This document shows positions 14,770-23,158 of a stretch of DNA of 37,433 nt, piece after piece. The notes beneath the pieces are model-generated. The model worked only from the letters and a program-made list of their open reading frames with translations, was not told the origin of the DNA and did no database searches. Source of the stretch: CAYVUM01 sp964619055 (GTDB lineage: Bacteria; Pseudomonadota; Alphaproteobacteria; Rhodospirillales; Defluviicoccaceae); assembly GCA_964619055.1 (NCBI GenBank), contig CAZUDB010000034.1, positions 1-37,433 of the forward strand, written 5' to 3'. Positions within the stretch are counted from its first letter, which is position 1; every line of letters begins with the position of its first letter. The translations under genes and the position numbers were made by a program.

Positions 14770-16842
14770 CTATTCCGGCGGTGTGGCGGCCGTGTCAAAG
14801 CGGATCACGGCATTGGCCAAGATCACATTGAGAAACCGGTTAAAGTCCGCGAGCTGGTCTTTTGGAATGCGGGCCGCGGGCAGATCAACGATGGTCTCCA
14901 CCCGGACTTGGCTGTCTTCCGTCGTGTAGCTTCGTGACATGGAGCCAAAGTCCGACTGGAAATCGATTGTTGCGCCCGTGGACACCAAGCGATGCCCAGG
15001 CGGTAGCTCGACCGACGATCGTCCGAGCAATCGGAACCCGTCAAAATCGTAATCGTGGTACTGATTGCCGCTCTGCAGATCGGTCAATTCGTGGGCCAGC
15101 CACGGTTCCGGCTTGGCGTAGCTGATCGGGGTCGCGGGATCGAACGCCTCAGCACGGCTCGCGCGTGACTCAATCACGACGGCGTCCGCCACATCGTCCA
15201 AACCCGAGACGCGGAAGGTCGGCTCCATGGTCGCATCGACGTGGATCTGATACGCGCGCAGCAGGTTCGCTTCACGCGTCGCTTTGTCCTGTTCCCGAAG
15301 GTCGGCCCGCATCTCGGAGGCATAATTGCCGGCGAATTGGCGTCGTTCGCGATCAACGAAACGGCCTTGGTTGGTCATGAGCCGGCTGCTGGTCACGGCC
15401 ACGTTGCGGTCGTAGCGGGTGCGCGTGAACGTGTCCGGCTCCGTCGCGTCCTCAACAAGATCCAAACGGATGCCGCCGTTGAGCGCTCCCGGATTGGTGC
15501 CCATGGCGGCAGCGGGATTGGAGAGATCAACGCAATGCTCGAACACACCGGGTTGCGCCGCGCATGCGACCATCTGGTCGAACCAAACAAGCGCCGGCAC
15601 CAGGAGTTTGTCAGGGTCCCGACGCGTCGTTGATGTTAACACCGCGTGCGAGCGGAGGCCCGCCTCCCGCGCCATATCGACGAACAACGCCGCCTTGTCT
15701 TTTGCATCTCCACCGCGTTGGGCGAGGGTAACGGAGGCTGGCCGCGGGGCGATGCCCCCCGCGCCTGGTGGGCGCGGAAGATGGCGAATGTCCTGGCTTA
15801 AAAATTCATGGAGACGCTCCACCAGGTTTGCGCCCAGGCGTGCTCCCGGCGCCCCGGCACTACGTGCGCGCAATACGGCTCCAGCGAATTCGGAGACGGT
15901 TTCCTTGACGGCCTCGCCATCGTCGTGGGCGCCATCGATCAGCTCGCTGACAGCGGCGGCAAGCTCCGGCCACGTCGTCGGCTCTGCCACCACCAGCACG
16001 GGAAGCGCATCGGCGTAGGAAAGGTTGGGGTCCCGGGGATAGGCGGCGATGCTATCGGCGGTGCACACGATCCGACGCTCTTCCGGCTCGGAACAGCTCA
16101 GGCCGGCCAAGTCGGTCTCAACCGCCGGTTGGAGAGCGTCGTCCTCCCAGGTGATCTCAAATTCAACCGACTCTCGTGGCGCCAGTCCTCGTGGATGATA
16201 CAGACGAGCCCAGGGGATCGGTTCATGGTCCGTCTTATGGACTGTGCGGGTCACCAGGACCGATATGGCCTCCTCCCGAAGGCTGGGATAGGGAACCACA
16301 ACATCCACCGTTTCGGTGCGGAGGGGGGTGTTCCCGTTCACCTCTACGGCGATGTCGTTGGCGTCAACGTCGACCCGGTCACCGTTCGGCAGCAATGTGT
16401 AGGCTTCGGCAATGTCCATGACGTCGAGCGACGGAACCATGGAGAGCCGGAATTCGCCATCGCTCTCCGTGCCGCTCTGGGTGAGAAACAGGCGGCTTCT
16501 CACCACGGTTTCTTCAAGCGTGCCGTCGGTCCGGATATGCAGGCGGACCGTGTATGCGGGCTCCGCGTAGAGCGCGCCCTCGGCTTTGAGAGCATCGCGG
16601 CGCTCGCGAGACGGCGCCAACGTATCATAAGTCAGGGTCGGCTCTTCCGGCCGCCACCGCACGAACGACACCGGTGCACCGCCCATGGTGATGCTGGTCT
16701 CCGTGGCCGACGGGGTTGTCGTGATCGGGTCCAAAACGGTCTGAGCTGCCGAAGATGTCGCGAACCATGCAACGATGGCGAAGGCCGTTGCCGACACGGC
16801 GAGGTAACTGTGCGCAGGGCGCCGAGTTGCTCTTGACGTCAT
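14770..16842 (-). CDS. DUF3857/transglutaminase-fold secreted protein with degenerate active site
   Basis: A 690-residue exported protein with a signal peptide (through about SSAAQ). It has an N-terminal beta-rich DUF3857 domain (about 95-290), a transglutaminase-like domain (about 330-450) and a C-terminal DUF3858-like beta region. In the transglutaminase core the usual GDCKDKA reads GDAKDKA (Ala near residue 380). The region that normally holds the catalytic His (FNHV pattern) reads FDQMV, while the Asp segment (CVDLSNP) is kept. It is therefore probably not a transglutaminase or protease, and a structural or binding role is inferred. The ATG at 16842 overlaps the upstream gene's stop (TGATG); a GTG at 16845 is equally possible. 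It is the last gene of a three-gene envelope group. Confidence 0.8.
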   Translation of the reverse strand: MTSRATRRPAHSYLAVSATAFAIVAWFATSSAAQTVLDPITTTPSATETSITMGGAPVSFVRWRPEEPTLTYDTLAPSRERRDALKAEGALYAEPAYTVRLHIRTDGTLEETVVRSRLFLTQSGTESDGEFRLSMVPSLDVMDIAEAYTLLPNGDRVDVDANDIAVEVNGNTPLRTETVDVVVPYPSLREEAISVLVTRTVHKTDHEPIPWARLYHPRGLAPRESVEFEITWEDDALQPAVETDLAGLSCSEPEERRIVCTADSIAAYPRDPNLSYADALPVLVVAEPTTWPELAAAVSELIDGAHDDGEAVKETVSEFAGAVLRARSAGAPGARLGANLVERLHEFLSQDIRHLPRPPGAGGIAPRPASVTLAQRGGDAKDKAALFVDMAREAGLRSHAVLTSTTRRDPDKLLVPALVWFDQMVACAAQPGVFEHCVDLSNPAAAMGTNPGALNGGIRLDLVEDATEPDTFTRTRYDRNVAVTSSRLMTNQGRFVDRERRQFAGNYASEMRADLREQDKATREANLLRAYQIHVDATMEPTFRVSGLDDVADAVVIESRASRAEAFDPATPISYAKPEPWLAHELTDLQSGNQYHDYDFDGFRLLGRSSVELPPGHRLVSTGATIDFQSDFGSMSRSYTTEDSQVRVETIVDLPAARIPKDQLADFNRFLNVILANAVIRFDTAATPPE

Positions 16843-18425
16843 CACAGCAGTTCGAAGCTCCGAACCAGGGTTTCGATCTGCGGTGCCGAGCCGCCTGCCT
16901 CCGGGGTAAAGCCGACGATCTCGAACGCTTCGCCCTCCGTGATGACGGTGACAACCGAGAACACGATCGTCGCGTCGCCACGGCGAACAACGTAGCGGGC
17001 GTACGACACGGGGTTAATCGTGTTCGGCAGCAGGGTGCGTTCCTCCTCCGCGCTGATCAACTCCCCCCCGGCGGCGATGGCCTCCCGGCGTGCGACGCCC
17101 AGACTGTCCAGTGTCCAGCGATCCCCGGTGAGGGCTCGGCCGACGACTTGCGTTTCCAGGTTTTTCCCGATCAGTTCCAGGTCAGCATTGTCGGCCAGCG
17201 TGCCTTGGCGCGCACGGACCCAGTTGTCGCCGGGCGCCGTCACGGTGTAGCGCCCGCTCCGGCCCATGACGTGCGTCTCCGCAGCGATCTGCTGCCCAGC
17301 TAGCCGTGGCGACGTGTTCAAGTAGGCGCTGTAGCCGATGGCGCCGACCAGGCAAAAGCCCACGATCATCGCCAGATAGTGGTGTATCCCGAGCCGATAG
17401 GGCTTTGAGGTCCAGAGCCCGACGGGACGACTCGCTTTGTAGATGTTGAGCTGGCGCTGCATCACCACCCACGGGAGGGGGTAAACCAGCCACAGCAGGA
17501 CGATCAGCGCAAAGATCGCCAGTCCCGGCAAAGCGCCAGCCACACTTGCCAAACCGACGGAAATGGCAGCGGCCAGGATCAAGGCTGCGCCGATGCCGAC
17601 CATCTTTGCCGTCGGCCACGTTGTCCGATCGTTTTCCGAGTGTAAGCGATGGATCCAGCGCGCCTGCCGATAGACGACATAGGGCATGGCAAGGCCGAGC
17701 GAGCCAATCCAGGCGACCACATAAAGCCAGGGCCGCACTCGGCGTCGACGGTGACGGCGGATGTCCTCGGCGAACCGATACGTCCATACCAGCGGATAAA
17801 CGAGGGTCAGAATGGACAGAACATAGACATGCCAAGCATGTTTCGGCGGATACCAGGGTTTGCGCTGGCGCTGCGGCTCCGCGGCGGCGGCCGGAGTCTG
17901 AAAGATCTCCGAAACGGCCGTGGCGTCCCGACGCGCGGGCACCGCGGCGATCGGAACGTTGTCAGCGACAACAACGTCCGCGGCGACCGGGCGGTCCTCA
18001 AGCGGAATCGGGCCGAATGCCGGCGCTATTGGCTTCGAATCCGGGCGGTTGTCGGGTTGACGGCCGGGTGTCGTGGACGGCCCTCCGCCTTTCAGGATCG
18101 CGGCCCGTCGTTCCGTTAAGCTCGGCGCGCTGACCGGCCCCGCCGCAACGGCCGCCGACCGCGGCTGGTAGGACGGTGCATAGGGGCGTGGTTGGCCCGC
18201 GAGGTTGTCCGGCGCGGCCACCGGCACAATGGTTCCGCCCGGGGCGAACGCAGATGCAGGAACGACGACGGAGGCACTGCGAGCTTGGCGATCATAGTCG
18301 GCGGTCAGGATCGGAACGGCCGTACTTGTCGGCAACGCGCGCGTCGCCGTCACCACCGATGAGGCCGTGCTGACGGGAAGGTCCGGCGGCGCTAACTTCG
18401 CTTTTTCTGGTTCCGGCTCAGACAT
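16842..18425 (-). CDS. Uncharacterised multi-pass membrane protein with long N-terminal linker
   Basis: About 527 residues, family not recognised. The first 190 or so residues are Pro/Ala/Ser-rich and probably disordered in the cytoplasm. A membrane region (about 200-385) has four to six helices, including HVYVLSILTLVYPLVWTYRF, YVVAWIGSLGLAMPYVVY, IGAALILAAAISVGLASVAG and YLAMIVGFCLVGAIGYSAYL. Loops between helices are very basic (RRHRRRRVRPW). A C-terminal globular domain of about 140 residues (from GRSGRYTVTAPGDNWVRAR to the end) is probably extracytoplasmic. The ATG at 18425 is preferred to an upstream TTG. The stop overlaps the start of the DUF3857 protein, indicating translational coupling and a joint function at the envelope. 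Confidence 0.75.
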   Translation of the reverse strand: MSEPEPEKAKLAPPDLPVSTASSVVTATRALPTSTAVPILTADYDRQARSASVVVPASAFAPGGTIVPVAAPDNLAGQPRPYAPSYQPRSAAVAAGPVSAPSLTERRAAILKGGGPSTTPGRQPDNRPDSKPIAPAFGPIPLEDRPVAADVVVADNVPIAAVPARRDATAVSEIFQTPAAAAEPQRQRKPWYPPKHAWHVYVLSILTLVYPLVWTYRFAEDIRRHRRRRVRPWLYVVAWIGSLGLAMPYVVYRQARWIHRLHSENDRTTWPTAKMVGIGAALILAAAISVGLASVAGALPGLAIFALIVLLWLVYPLPWVVMQRQLNIYKASRPVGLWTSKPYRLGIHHYLAMIVGFCLVGAIGYSAYLNTSPRLAGQQIAAETHVMGRSGRYTVTAPGDNWVRARQGTLADNADLELIGKNLETQVVGRALTGDRWTLDSLGVARREAIAAGGELISAEEERTLLPNTINPVSYARYVVRRGDATIVFSVVTVITEGEAFEIVGFTPEAGGSAPQIETLVRSFELL

Positions 18426-18485
18426 GGTCGCTTGTGTCGTGGTCAATCGCGGCTCTATCGCATGCCACGACTAGCGGTCGCAACA

Positions 18486-19052
18486 TTACGGTGGCGTTAA
18501 TTCCGATGCCGCCCGCACGCGCTGTTTGATCGTGCCGGCACAATAGATCGTCAAACCGATCGACGCCACGAAGGGAATCACGGCCGGCGCCACGTTGGCA
18601 TCCACCAGCGCGCCGGCCTTGGCGGCAAAGATGATCAGCGCCACGACCATGACGTCCAGCATCGACCATTTGCCAATCAGCTCCAGAAAGCCGGTCAGGC
18701 GCGGCGGTGGGGGGCGCCCCCGATTTAACTGCGCCCAAGTCCAAAGCAGCATGACGATTTTCACGGCGGGCAGGAGGACCGAAAAGCCGAACAGGACCAA
18801 GCCTGTGAAAACCTCACCCTCGCGGAGTAGCAGGAAAATGCTGCCGAGGATCGAATAGGTCCCGCCGAAGATCCAGAACTGCGTAACCTCCATGATCGGC
18901 AGCGTCAGGCCCGCAACGAGGCTGACAAACGCGATCACCAGCAGCACCGGGAGATGCCAGCCGTTGGACATCGGTGTGGACGAGGCCACGCCCCGGCGCG
19001 CCAATTTGCGTGGCTCGGGCTGGTCGGGCGGACGGGACGGCGGACCGGACAT
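18486..19052 (-). CDS. PqiA-like membrane protein, single domain
   Basis: A 188-residue protein with about four transmembrane helices, resembling one half of paraquat-inducible protein A. Diagnostic features are GLTLPIMEV.QFWIFGGTYSILGSIFLL, SVLLPAVKIVMLLWTW and the highly conserved GKWSMLDVMVVALIIFAAKAG. In E. coli PqiA works with MCE-domain PqiB in envelope lipid transport, but no MCE gene is nearby. The N-terminal 30 residues are Pro/Arg-rich. A start at 18971 (MSNGWHLPVLL) would remove them. It is first in the leftward group with the unknown membrane protein and the DUF3857 protein. Confidence 0.8.
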   Translation of the reverse strand: MSGPPSRPPDQPEPRKLARRGVASSTPMSNGWHLPVLLVIAFVSLVAGLTLPIMEVTQFWIFGGTYSILGSIFLLLREGEVFTGLVLFGFSVLLPAVKIVMLLWTWAQLNRGRPPPPRLTGFLELIGKWSMLDVMVVALIIFAAKAGALVDANVAPAVIPFVASIGLTIYCAGTIKQRVRAASELTPP

Positions 19053-19101
19053 GGTTGTGTTTCAGAAGCTGTCGATTGCCGGTGTCGTCACCACCGCGCC
19101 G

Positions 19102-19398
19102 CTACGGCGCGACCACCTGACACAGTGTGCGCCGACGTGACTGGATCATGGGACCAGCGTCGGTCCAGAACGCCGCCATGTGCGGTGACGCGCGATGGGC
19201 GGCCAGGGCCGCTTCGTCGACATAAATCTCATAGACGAGCAAACGAGTATCGTCATCCTCCGGGATCAAAACGTCAAAGCGCAAGCACCCCGGCTCCACT
19301 TCCAGGCTGAGGTTGGCGTGCGTTACAACCCGCGAAATCAGCGAGTCGCGCTGGCCTGGGACAATCTCAACATCGACAATCAGGGCGATCACAGCCAT
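19102..19398 (-). CDS. ABM-fold (antibiotic biosynthesis monooxygenase-like) protein
   Basis: A 98-residue dimeric alpha-beta-barrel domain of the ABM/YgiN type, beginning MAVIALIVDVEIVPGQRDSL. Typical landmarks are EPGCLRFDVL, the YEIYVDEAALAAHRASPHMAAF segment and conserved His residues. Members include quinol monooxygenases and heme-degrading enzymes; the substrate here cannot be told. The ATG at 19398 with GGAG just upstream is chosen over a longer frame that would run through the divergent glyoxalase gene's leader. It faces gloA, with about 146 bp between the starts. Confidence 0.85.
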   Translation of the reverse strand: MAVIALIVDVEIVPGQRDSLISRVVTHANLSLEVEPGCLRFDVLIPEDDDTRLLVYEIYVDEAALAAHRASPHMAAFWTDAGPMIQSRRRTLCQVVAP

Positions 19399-19544
19399 TT
19401 CTCCGTCATCCAAATCGCAGCGGCACGAACGAGGGGCAGGTCTGAGTGGCAGAACGGTCTGGCGCATCGCGGCGCCGGAACATGCGAAACCAAACGGCGC
19501 CCGGTCTCTCGGGCGTGCCCGCAGCCAGGAGCATAGCAAAGCCC

Positions 19545-19985
19545 ATGCAATACCTGCACACCATGCTTCGTATCAGCGACATCGACGCAAGCCTGGATTT
19601 CTTCTGCAATAAGCTCGGATTGGAAGAGGTCCGCCGTTACGATAGCGAAAGGGGGCGATTCACCCTGATCTTCTTGGCCACGCCCGCCGATCGGGACCGA
19701 GCGGCGGCAGAAAGCGCACCGCTGATCGAATTGACGTACAATTGGGACCCTGAAACGTACACGGGCGGCCGTAACTTCGGCCATCTGGCCTTTCGGGTCG
19801 AAGACGTCTACGCGACCTGTCAGCGCCTGATGGATGGGGGCGTGACCATCAACCGCCCGCCTCGCGATGGTCGCATGGCGTTTGTGCGGTCGCCCGACGG
19901 AATTTCCATTGAGCTGTTGCAGAAAGGCGAGGCGCTACCGTTGGCCGAGCCGTGGGCGAGCATGGCCAACACCGGGAGTTGGTAG
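19545..19985 (+). CDS. gloA: Lactoylglutathione lyase (glyoxalase I)
   Basis: A 146-residue vicinal-oxygen-chelate fold enzyme that isomerises the methylglyoxal-glutathione hemithioacetal. The start MQYLHTMLRISDIDASLDFF carries the first metal His. PLIELTYNWDPETYTGGRNFGHLAF gives the metal Glu and second His. The final GISIELLQKGEALPL holds the last metal Glu. All four metal ligands are present. The ATG at 19545 yields the normal length, and AGGAG lies about 13 nt upstream. The organism therefore probably uses glutathione. Confidence 0.92.
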   Translation: MQYLHTMLRISDIDASLDFFCNKLGLEEVRRYDSERGRFTLIFLATPADRDRAAAESAPLIELTYNWDPETYTGGRNFGHLAFRVEDVYATCQRLMDGGVTINRPPRDGRMAFVRSPDGISIELLQKGEALPLAEPWASMANTGSW

Positions 19986-20154
19986 AGCGCCAACCGCTAC
20001 CCAGCCTGATAAGCAGCCGCTGTCGTTAGCTTTGTCTGCCATCCTAAATGTGGCCAGCGGTTGAGTGAGGCCGAGGCAATATCCATAATTGAACTATGGT
20101 TATTGGCGAATCTGCTGTGCTAAACTTTCCTGTGTTCGACAATTGAGAGTCGCC

Positions 20155-20421
20155 ATGAGCGTCGTCGCGTTCGACCCCCGTGTCAGGTTGTCATCCCAAG
20201 ACAAGCAGGAAATCCGCGAGGTGGCGTGTGCCAAGGGGCTCCTCGTCGAGTTTGGGACAGCCGACAGCGGCCACGAGTTCGCGATTGTTCGCTGTCCACG
20301 ATGGACGACATTCGGCGTCATAAAGGAATCCGGATGTTGGCACGCTTACAACGAGGACGGTCACGGCGTTAGCCTACGCACCTCCGCTAAGGAGTTGGTC
20401 GACCTTTTGGCGAACTTTTGA
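20155..20421 (+). CDS. Small hypothetical protein
   Basis: An 88-residue protein of unrecognised family, MSVVAFDPRVRLSSQDKQEI and onward. It has a single compact alpha/beta-like composition with no signal peptide or membrane segment, and the conserved-looking stretch FAIVRCPRWTTFGVIKESGCWHAYNEDG. A GAGAG precedes the ATG at 20155. A hairpin starts four nt after the stop codon, supporting a discrete transcription unit. Function unknown; likely cytoplasmic. Confidence 0.5.
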   Translation: MSVVAFDPRVRLSSQDKQEIREVACAKGLLVEFGTADSGHEFAIVRCPRWTTFGVIKESGCWHAYNEDGHGVSLRTSAKELVDLLANF

Positions 20422-20424
20422 GCG

Positions 20425-20442
20425 GCTCGGACCATTCCGAGC
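20425..20442 (+). terminator. Short hairpin after the small hypothetical gene
   Basis: A 7-bp perfect stem (GCTCGGA at 20425-20431, TCCGAGC at 20436-20442) with a CCAT loop, four nt after the stop codon at 20421. No T-run follows, so terminator function is only likely. Confidence 0.45.
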
Positions 20443-20501
20443 ATCGTCAATTGAGCGATGGCCAGTGTGCCCGCTTTTTTGGCTGAGCCGGTGAGGTTGT
20501 G

Positions 20502-21062
20502 ATGCTCAACAGCCAAGCCACGATCATCGATCAAATTCTTCAGCAAGTCGTGAACTGGCAGCATACGCCGCCCACTGCCAGTCTGCCGTCTGAGTTGGAT
20601 GAGTTGTTCCAAGACTTGCGGGCTGAGCGGCCCCTTCGGCCGCCGTTTATGATCGAAGACCGGATTTGGGAACTTTGGACCACCCAGCCCGATCCGACGT
20701 TGGTGCAGGCCATGGAGCAGTCCATTGCGGCCATCGCCGAGCGGCGGTTGACCGACGCGGAGCGGCGCTTGAGCGCCCTTGTCGAACGGGCACCGATGTG
20801 GGCCGAAGCCTGGAACAAGCGGGCGACATTGCGATTTCTCGACGGCCGCGATGCTGACAGCTTGGAAGACATCCAACGCACCGTGGCTTTGGAGCCACGC
20901 CATTTTGGCGCCATGTCCGGCTTCGCCCAGATCTGTCTCCGCCGTGGCCGGGCGGACGCAGCCATGGTGGCGCTGCAGGTTGCGTTGGCAATCAATCCGC
21001 ATTTGGACGCGGCTGCGATGGCGCTAAGCACACTCAAGGCCAGGCAACCGACGCTCCATTGA
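20502..21062 (+). CDS. Tetratricopeptide-repeat protein
   Basis: A 186-residue protein with no signal peptide visible. The C-terminal two thirds contain TPR-like helix pairs: LTDAERRLSALVERAPMWAE, AWNKRATLRFLDGRDADSLE, DIQRTVALEPRHFGAMSGFA and GRADAAMVALQVALAINPHL. The N-terminus has IWELWTTQPDPTLVQAMEQSI, a pattern I associate with a proteobacterial TPR family of unknown role. The ATG at 20502 follows GAGG at five nt. It lies 147 bp upstream of the asparagine-synthetase-like gene on the same strand and probably mediates protein contacts. Confidence 0.85.
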   Translation: MLNSQATIIDQILQQVVNWQHTPPTASLPSELDELFQDLRAERPLRPPFMIEDRIWELWTTQPDPTLVQAMEQSIAAIAERRLTDAERRLSALVERAPMWAEAWNKRATLRFLDGRDADSLEDIQRTVALEPRHFGAMSGFAQICLRRGRADAAMVALQVALAINPHLDAAAMALSTLKARQPTLH

Positions 21063-21209
21063 TGGCTTGCCGTACGGGCACGCTGTCGCGTCCCGTCAGC
21101 GCGTAACGCGAACGTAACCAAGATTGCTGTCTAGTCCTGGTTGCGCTACGGTCTCGCCGCTTCTTCGGTAAGGCCATGATCGCTGGCACCGATGAACAGG
21201 GAGGCATCA

Positions 21210-23096
21210 ATGACCGGTCTTTGCGGTTGGCTGACCGCCGGTCCCCCCGGCGTGGCGAGGCCTGAGGATGTCCTCTCCGCCATGGTGGCGGGCTTGCCAG
21301 CCTTTGGCGCTGACAATGGACATTATCACGTTGAGCCCGCCGCTATCGGTTCATCCGCTCATGCCGCGATTCACGCACACGGAAACGGCGCCGATGTCGC
21401 CCGATCCGACGACCTGATCGTCGGCATTGAAGGCTATCCCCGCTGGACCGTACCGGCTTTGGCCAAGCGCGCCGAGGACGTCGGCCACGCCGATGCCCTG
21501 CTCAATGGCATGGAACAGTACGGTCTCGCCGTGCTTGACCACCTGCGAGGCCAATTTGCCATCGCGATTGTTGAGCGACGCTCGTCCCGCTTGACCCTTG
21601 CCGTGGACCGGCTTGGCGTGTCGAGCCTGTGCTGGGCCGCGGTCGGCAACGGCCTTGTTTTCGGCGCGACCACAAGCAGTGTGCGCGCTCATCCCGCGGT
21701 GAGCACCTCGATCTCGTTCCAGTCCATCCATGACTTCTTCTGCGTCGACGTGGTCATGGCGCCAGCGACGATCTACGCCGAGATCAGCAAGCTGTTGCCG
21801 GCCCAGCGCCTGACGTTCGAGGCAGGCCGGGTGCAGCGAGAGTTCTACTGGCAGATGCCCTATCGCACCGATGGCCCGCGGGATGTGACAGGCTTGTCGG
21901 AGGAACTGCATCGGCTGCTGCGCCAAGCCGTCAGGCGCTGTCTTGATGCGGAGGATCCCGGAGCGGTCGGCGCGTTCCTGAGTGGCGGCTTGGACAGTTC
22001 GACAGTGGCCGGTCTGTTGGCCGAAGAAGGGGGCCGCGGCGCGAAGACGTTTACGATCGGTTTCGATGAGAACGCCTTCGACGAGATGGAGTACGCGCGC
22101 TGTGCGACGGAGCACTTCGGCACGGAGCAACATCAGTACACGCTGACGGCCGACGACGCGGTCGCGTTGCTGCCGCGCTTAGCCGAGGCCTATGACGAGC
22201 CGTTCGCCAACTCTTCAGCCGTTCCGGCCTACTATTGCGCCCGGATGGCCCGCGATCTCGGGACGGACTGTCTGCTTGCCGGCGATGGCGGCGACGAGCT
22301 GTTCGGCGGCAACAAGCGCTATGTTCACCAAAAAATCTTCAACAGCTACCAACATCTTCCGGAAGTATTGCGCAAACGGCTGGTCGAGCCGGTCGCCTTC
22401 GCCGTCGATTCCGTTCCATACCTTCTGAAGCTCGCTCGCTTTATTCGAACCAGCAATGAGCCCATGCCCGAGCGGATGCGGACCGACGATCCGTTTCGCA
22501 AGATCGACCGGGGCGACGTTCTAACGGGCGAATTGCTCGCCGCCGTAGACCATGCCGCCATCGACAATGCCGAACGGGAGGTCTTTGAGCGCACGGCGTC
22601 CACTGACATCGTGCAACGCATGATGCACCTGGATTTACAGATCACGCTGGCCGACAACGACCTGCGCAAGGTCTCGCGGATGTGCATGCTGGCCGATATC
22701 GGTGTTCGTTATCCGCTGTTGGACGATGACTTGGTGGAATTCTCGGCCCGCGTTCCCCCGGAGGTGATGATTCGGCGCTTTAAGCTGCGGTCATTCTACA
22801 AGGCCGCACTGAGCGGTTGGCTGCCCCAAAAGATCATCGACAAGAAGAAGCATGGCTTCGGCATGCCCTATGACGATTGGCCGCGCACGAATCCGCAGTT
22901 TCGCGAGCTGTCCCACGACTGCTGCCGGACGTTTCGCGACCGTGGCTACCTCAGACCGGAGTTTGTGGACCGGCTGGATCCGACCGTAGGCGGCGAAGAC
23001 GTCCCAAAGCTCAAAGGCATGCTATGGAGCATTCTCGTCCTTGAACTTTGGCTTCGTGCGGACGAACAAAAAACTGTTCTGCGCGCCGCCTCATGA
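21210..23096 (+). CDS. Asparagine synthetase B-like protein with altered glutaminase site
   Basis: A 628-residue protein with a class II glutamine amidotransferase fold (about 1-200) and an ATP-pyrophosphatase synthetase domain. The synthetase part has the PPi loop FLSGGLDSST (SGGLDSS at 258-264), AYDEPFANSSAVP, GDGGDELFGGNKRY and RYPLLDDDLVEF, all expected for an active amide-forming or adenylating enzyme. In the N-terminal domain the usual MCGIAG reads MTGLCG, so the nucleophilic Cys2 is Thr. The HRGPD and NGEIYN glutamine-binding motifs are also missing. The ATG at 21210 has a strong GGGAGG at five nt. It may use ammonia or another amine, as beta-lactam synthetases do, or modify a protein or cell-surface substrate. 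It probably precedes the COQ10-like gene in an operon. Confidence 0.88.
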   Translation: MTGLCGWLTAGPPGVARPEDVLSAMVAGLPAFGADNGHYHVEPAAIGSSAHAAIHAHGNGADVARSDDLIVGIEGYPRWTVPALAKRAEDVGHADALLNGMEQYGLAVLDHLRGQFAIAIVERRSSRLTLAVDRLGVSSLCWAAVGNGLVFGATTSSVRAHPAVSTSISFQSIHDFFCVDVVMAPATIYAEISKLLPAQRLTFEAGRVQREFYWQMPYRTDGPRDVTGLSEELHRLLRQAVRRCLDAEDPGAVGAFLSGGLDSSTVAGLLAEEGGRGAKTFTIGFDENAFDEMEYARCATEHFGTEQHQYTLTADDAVALLPRLAEAYDEPFANSSAVPAYYCARMARDLGTDCLLAGDGGDELFGGNKRYVHQKIFNSYQHLPEVLRKRLVEPVAFAVDSVPYLLKLARFIRTSNEPMPERMRTDDPFRKIDRGDVLTGELLAAVDHAAIDNAEREVFERTASTDIVQRMMHLDLQITLADNDLRKVSRMCMLADIGVRYPLLDDDLVEFSARVPPEVMIRRFKLRSFYKAALSGWLPQKIIDKKKHGFGMPYDDWPRTNPQFRELSHDCCRTFRDRGYLRPEFVDRLDPTVGGEDVPKLKGMLWSILVLELWLRADEQKTVLRAAS

Positions 23097-23113
23097 CTTG
23101 ATACGAGCCGTCT

Positions 23114-23153
23114 CTGGGGCGAATGTGACGGATCGGCAAAGAGTTCGCCCCAG
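23114..23153 (+). promoter_or_regulatory. Hairpin overlapping the ribosome-binding region of the COQ10-like gene
   Basis: A perfect 10-bp stem (CTGGGGCGAA at 23114-23123, TTCGCCCCAG at 23144-23153) with a 20-nt loop. Its 3' arm ends inside CAGGG (23151-23155), the only Shine-Dalgarno-like sequence before the ATG at 23159. It could limit translation of the downstream gene or stabilise the end of the upstream message. Confidence 0.5.
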
Positions 23154-23158
23154 GGCTG

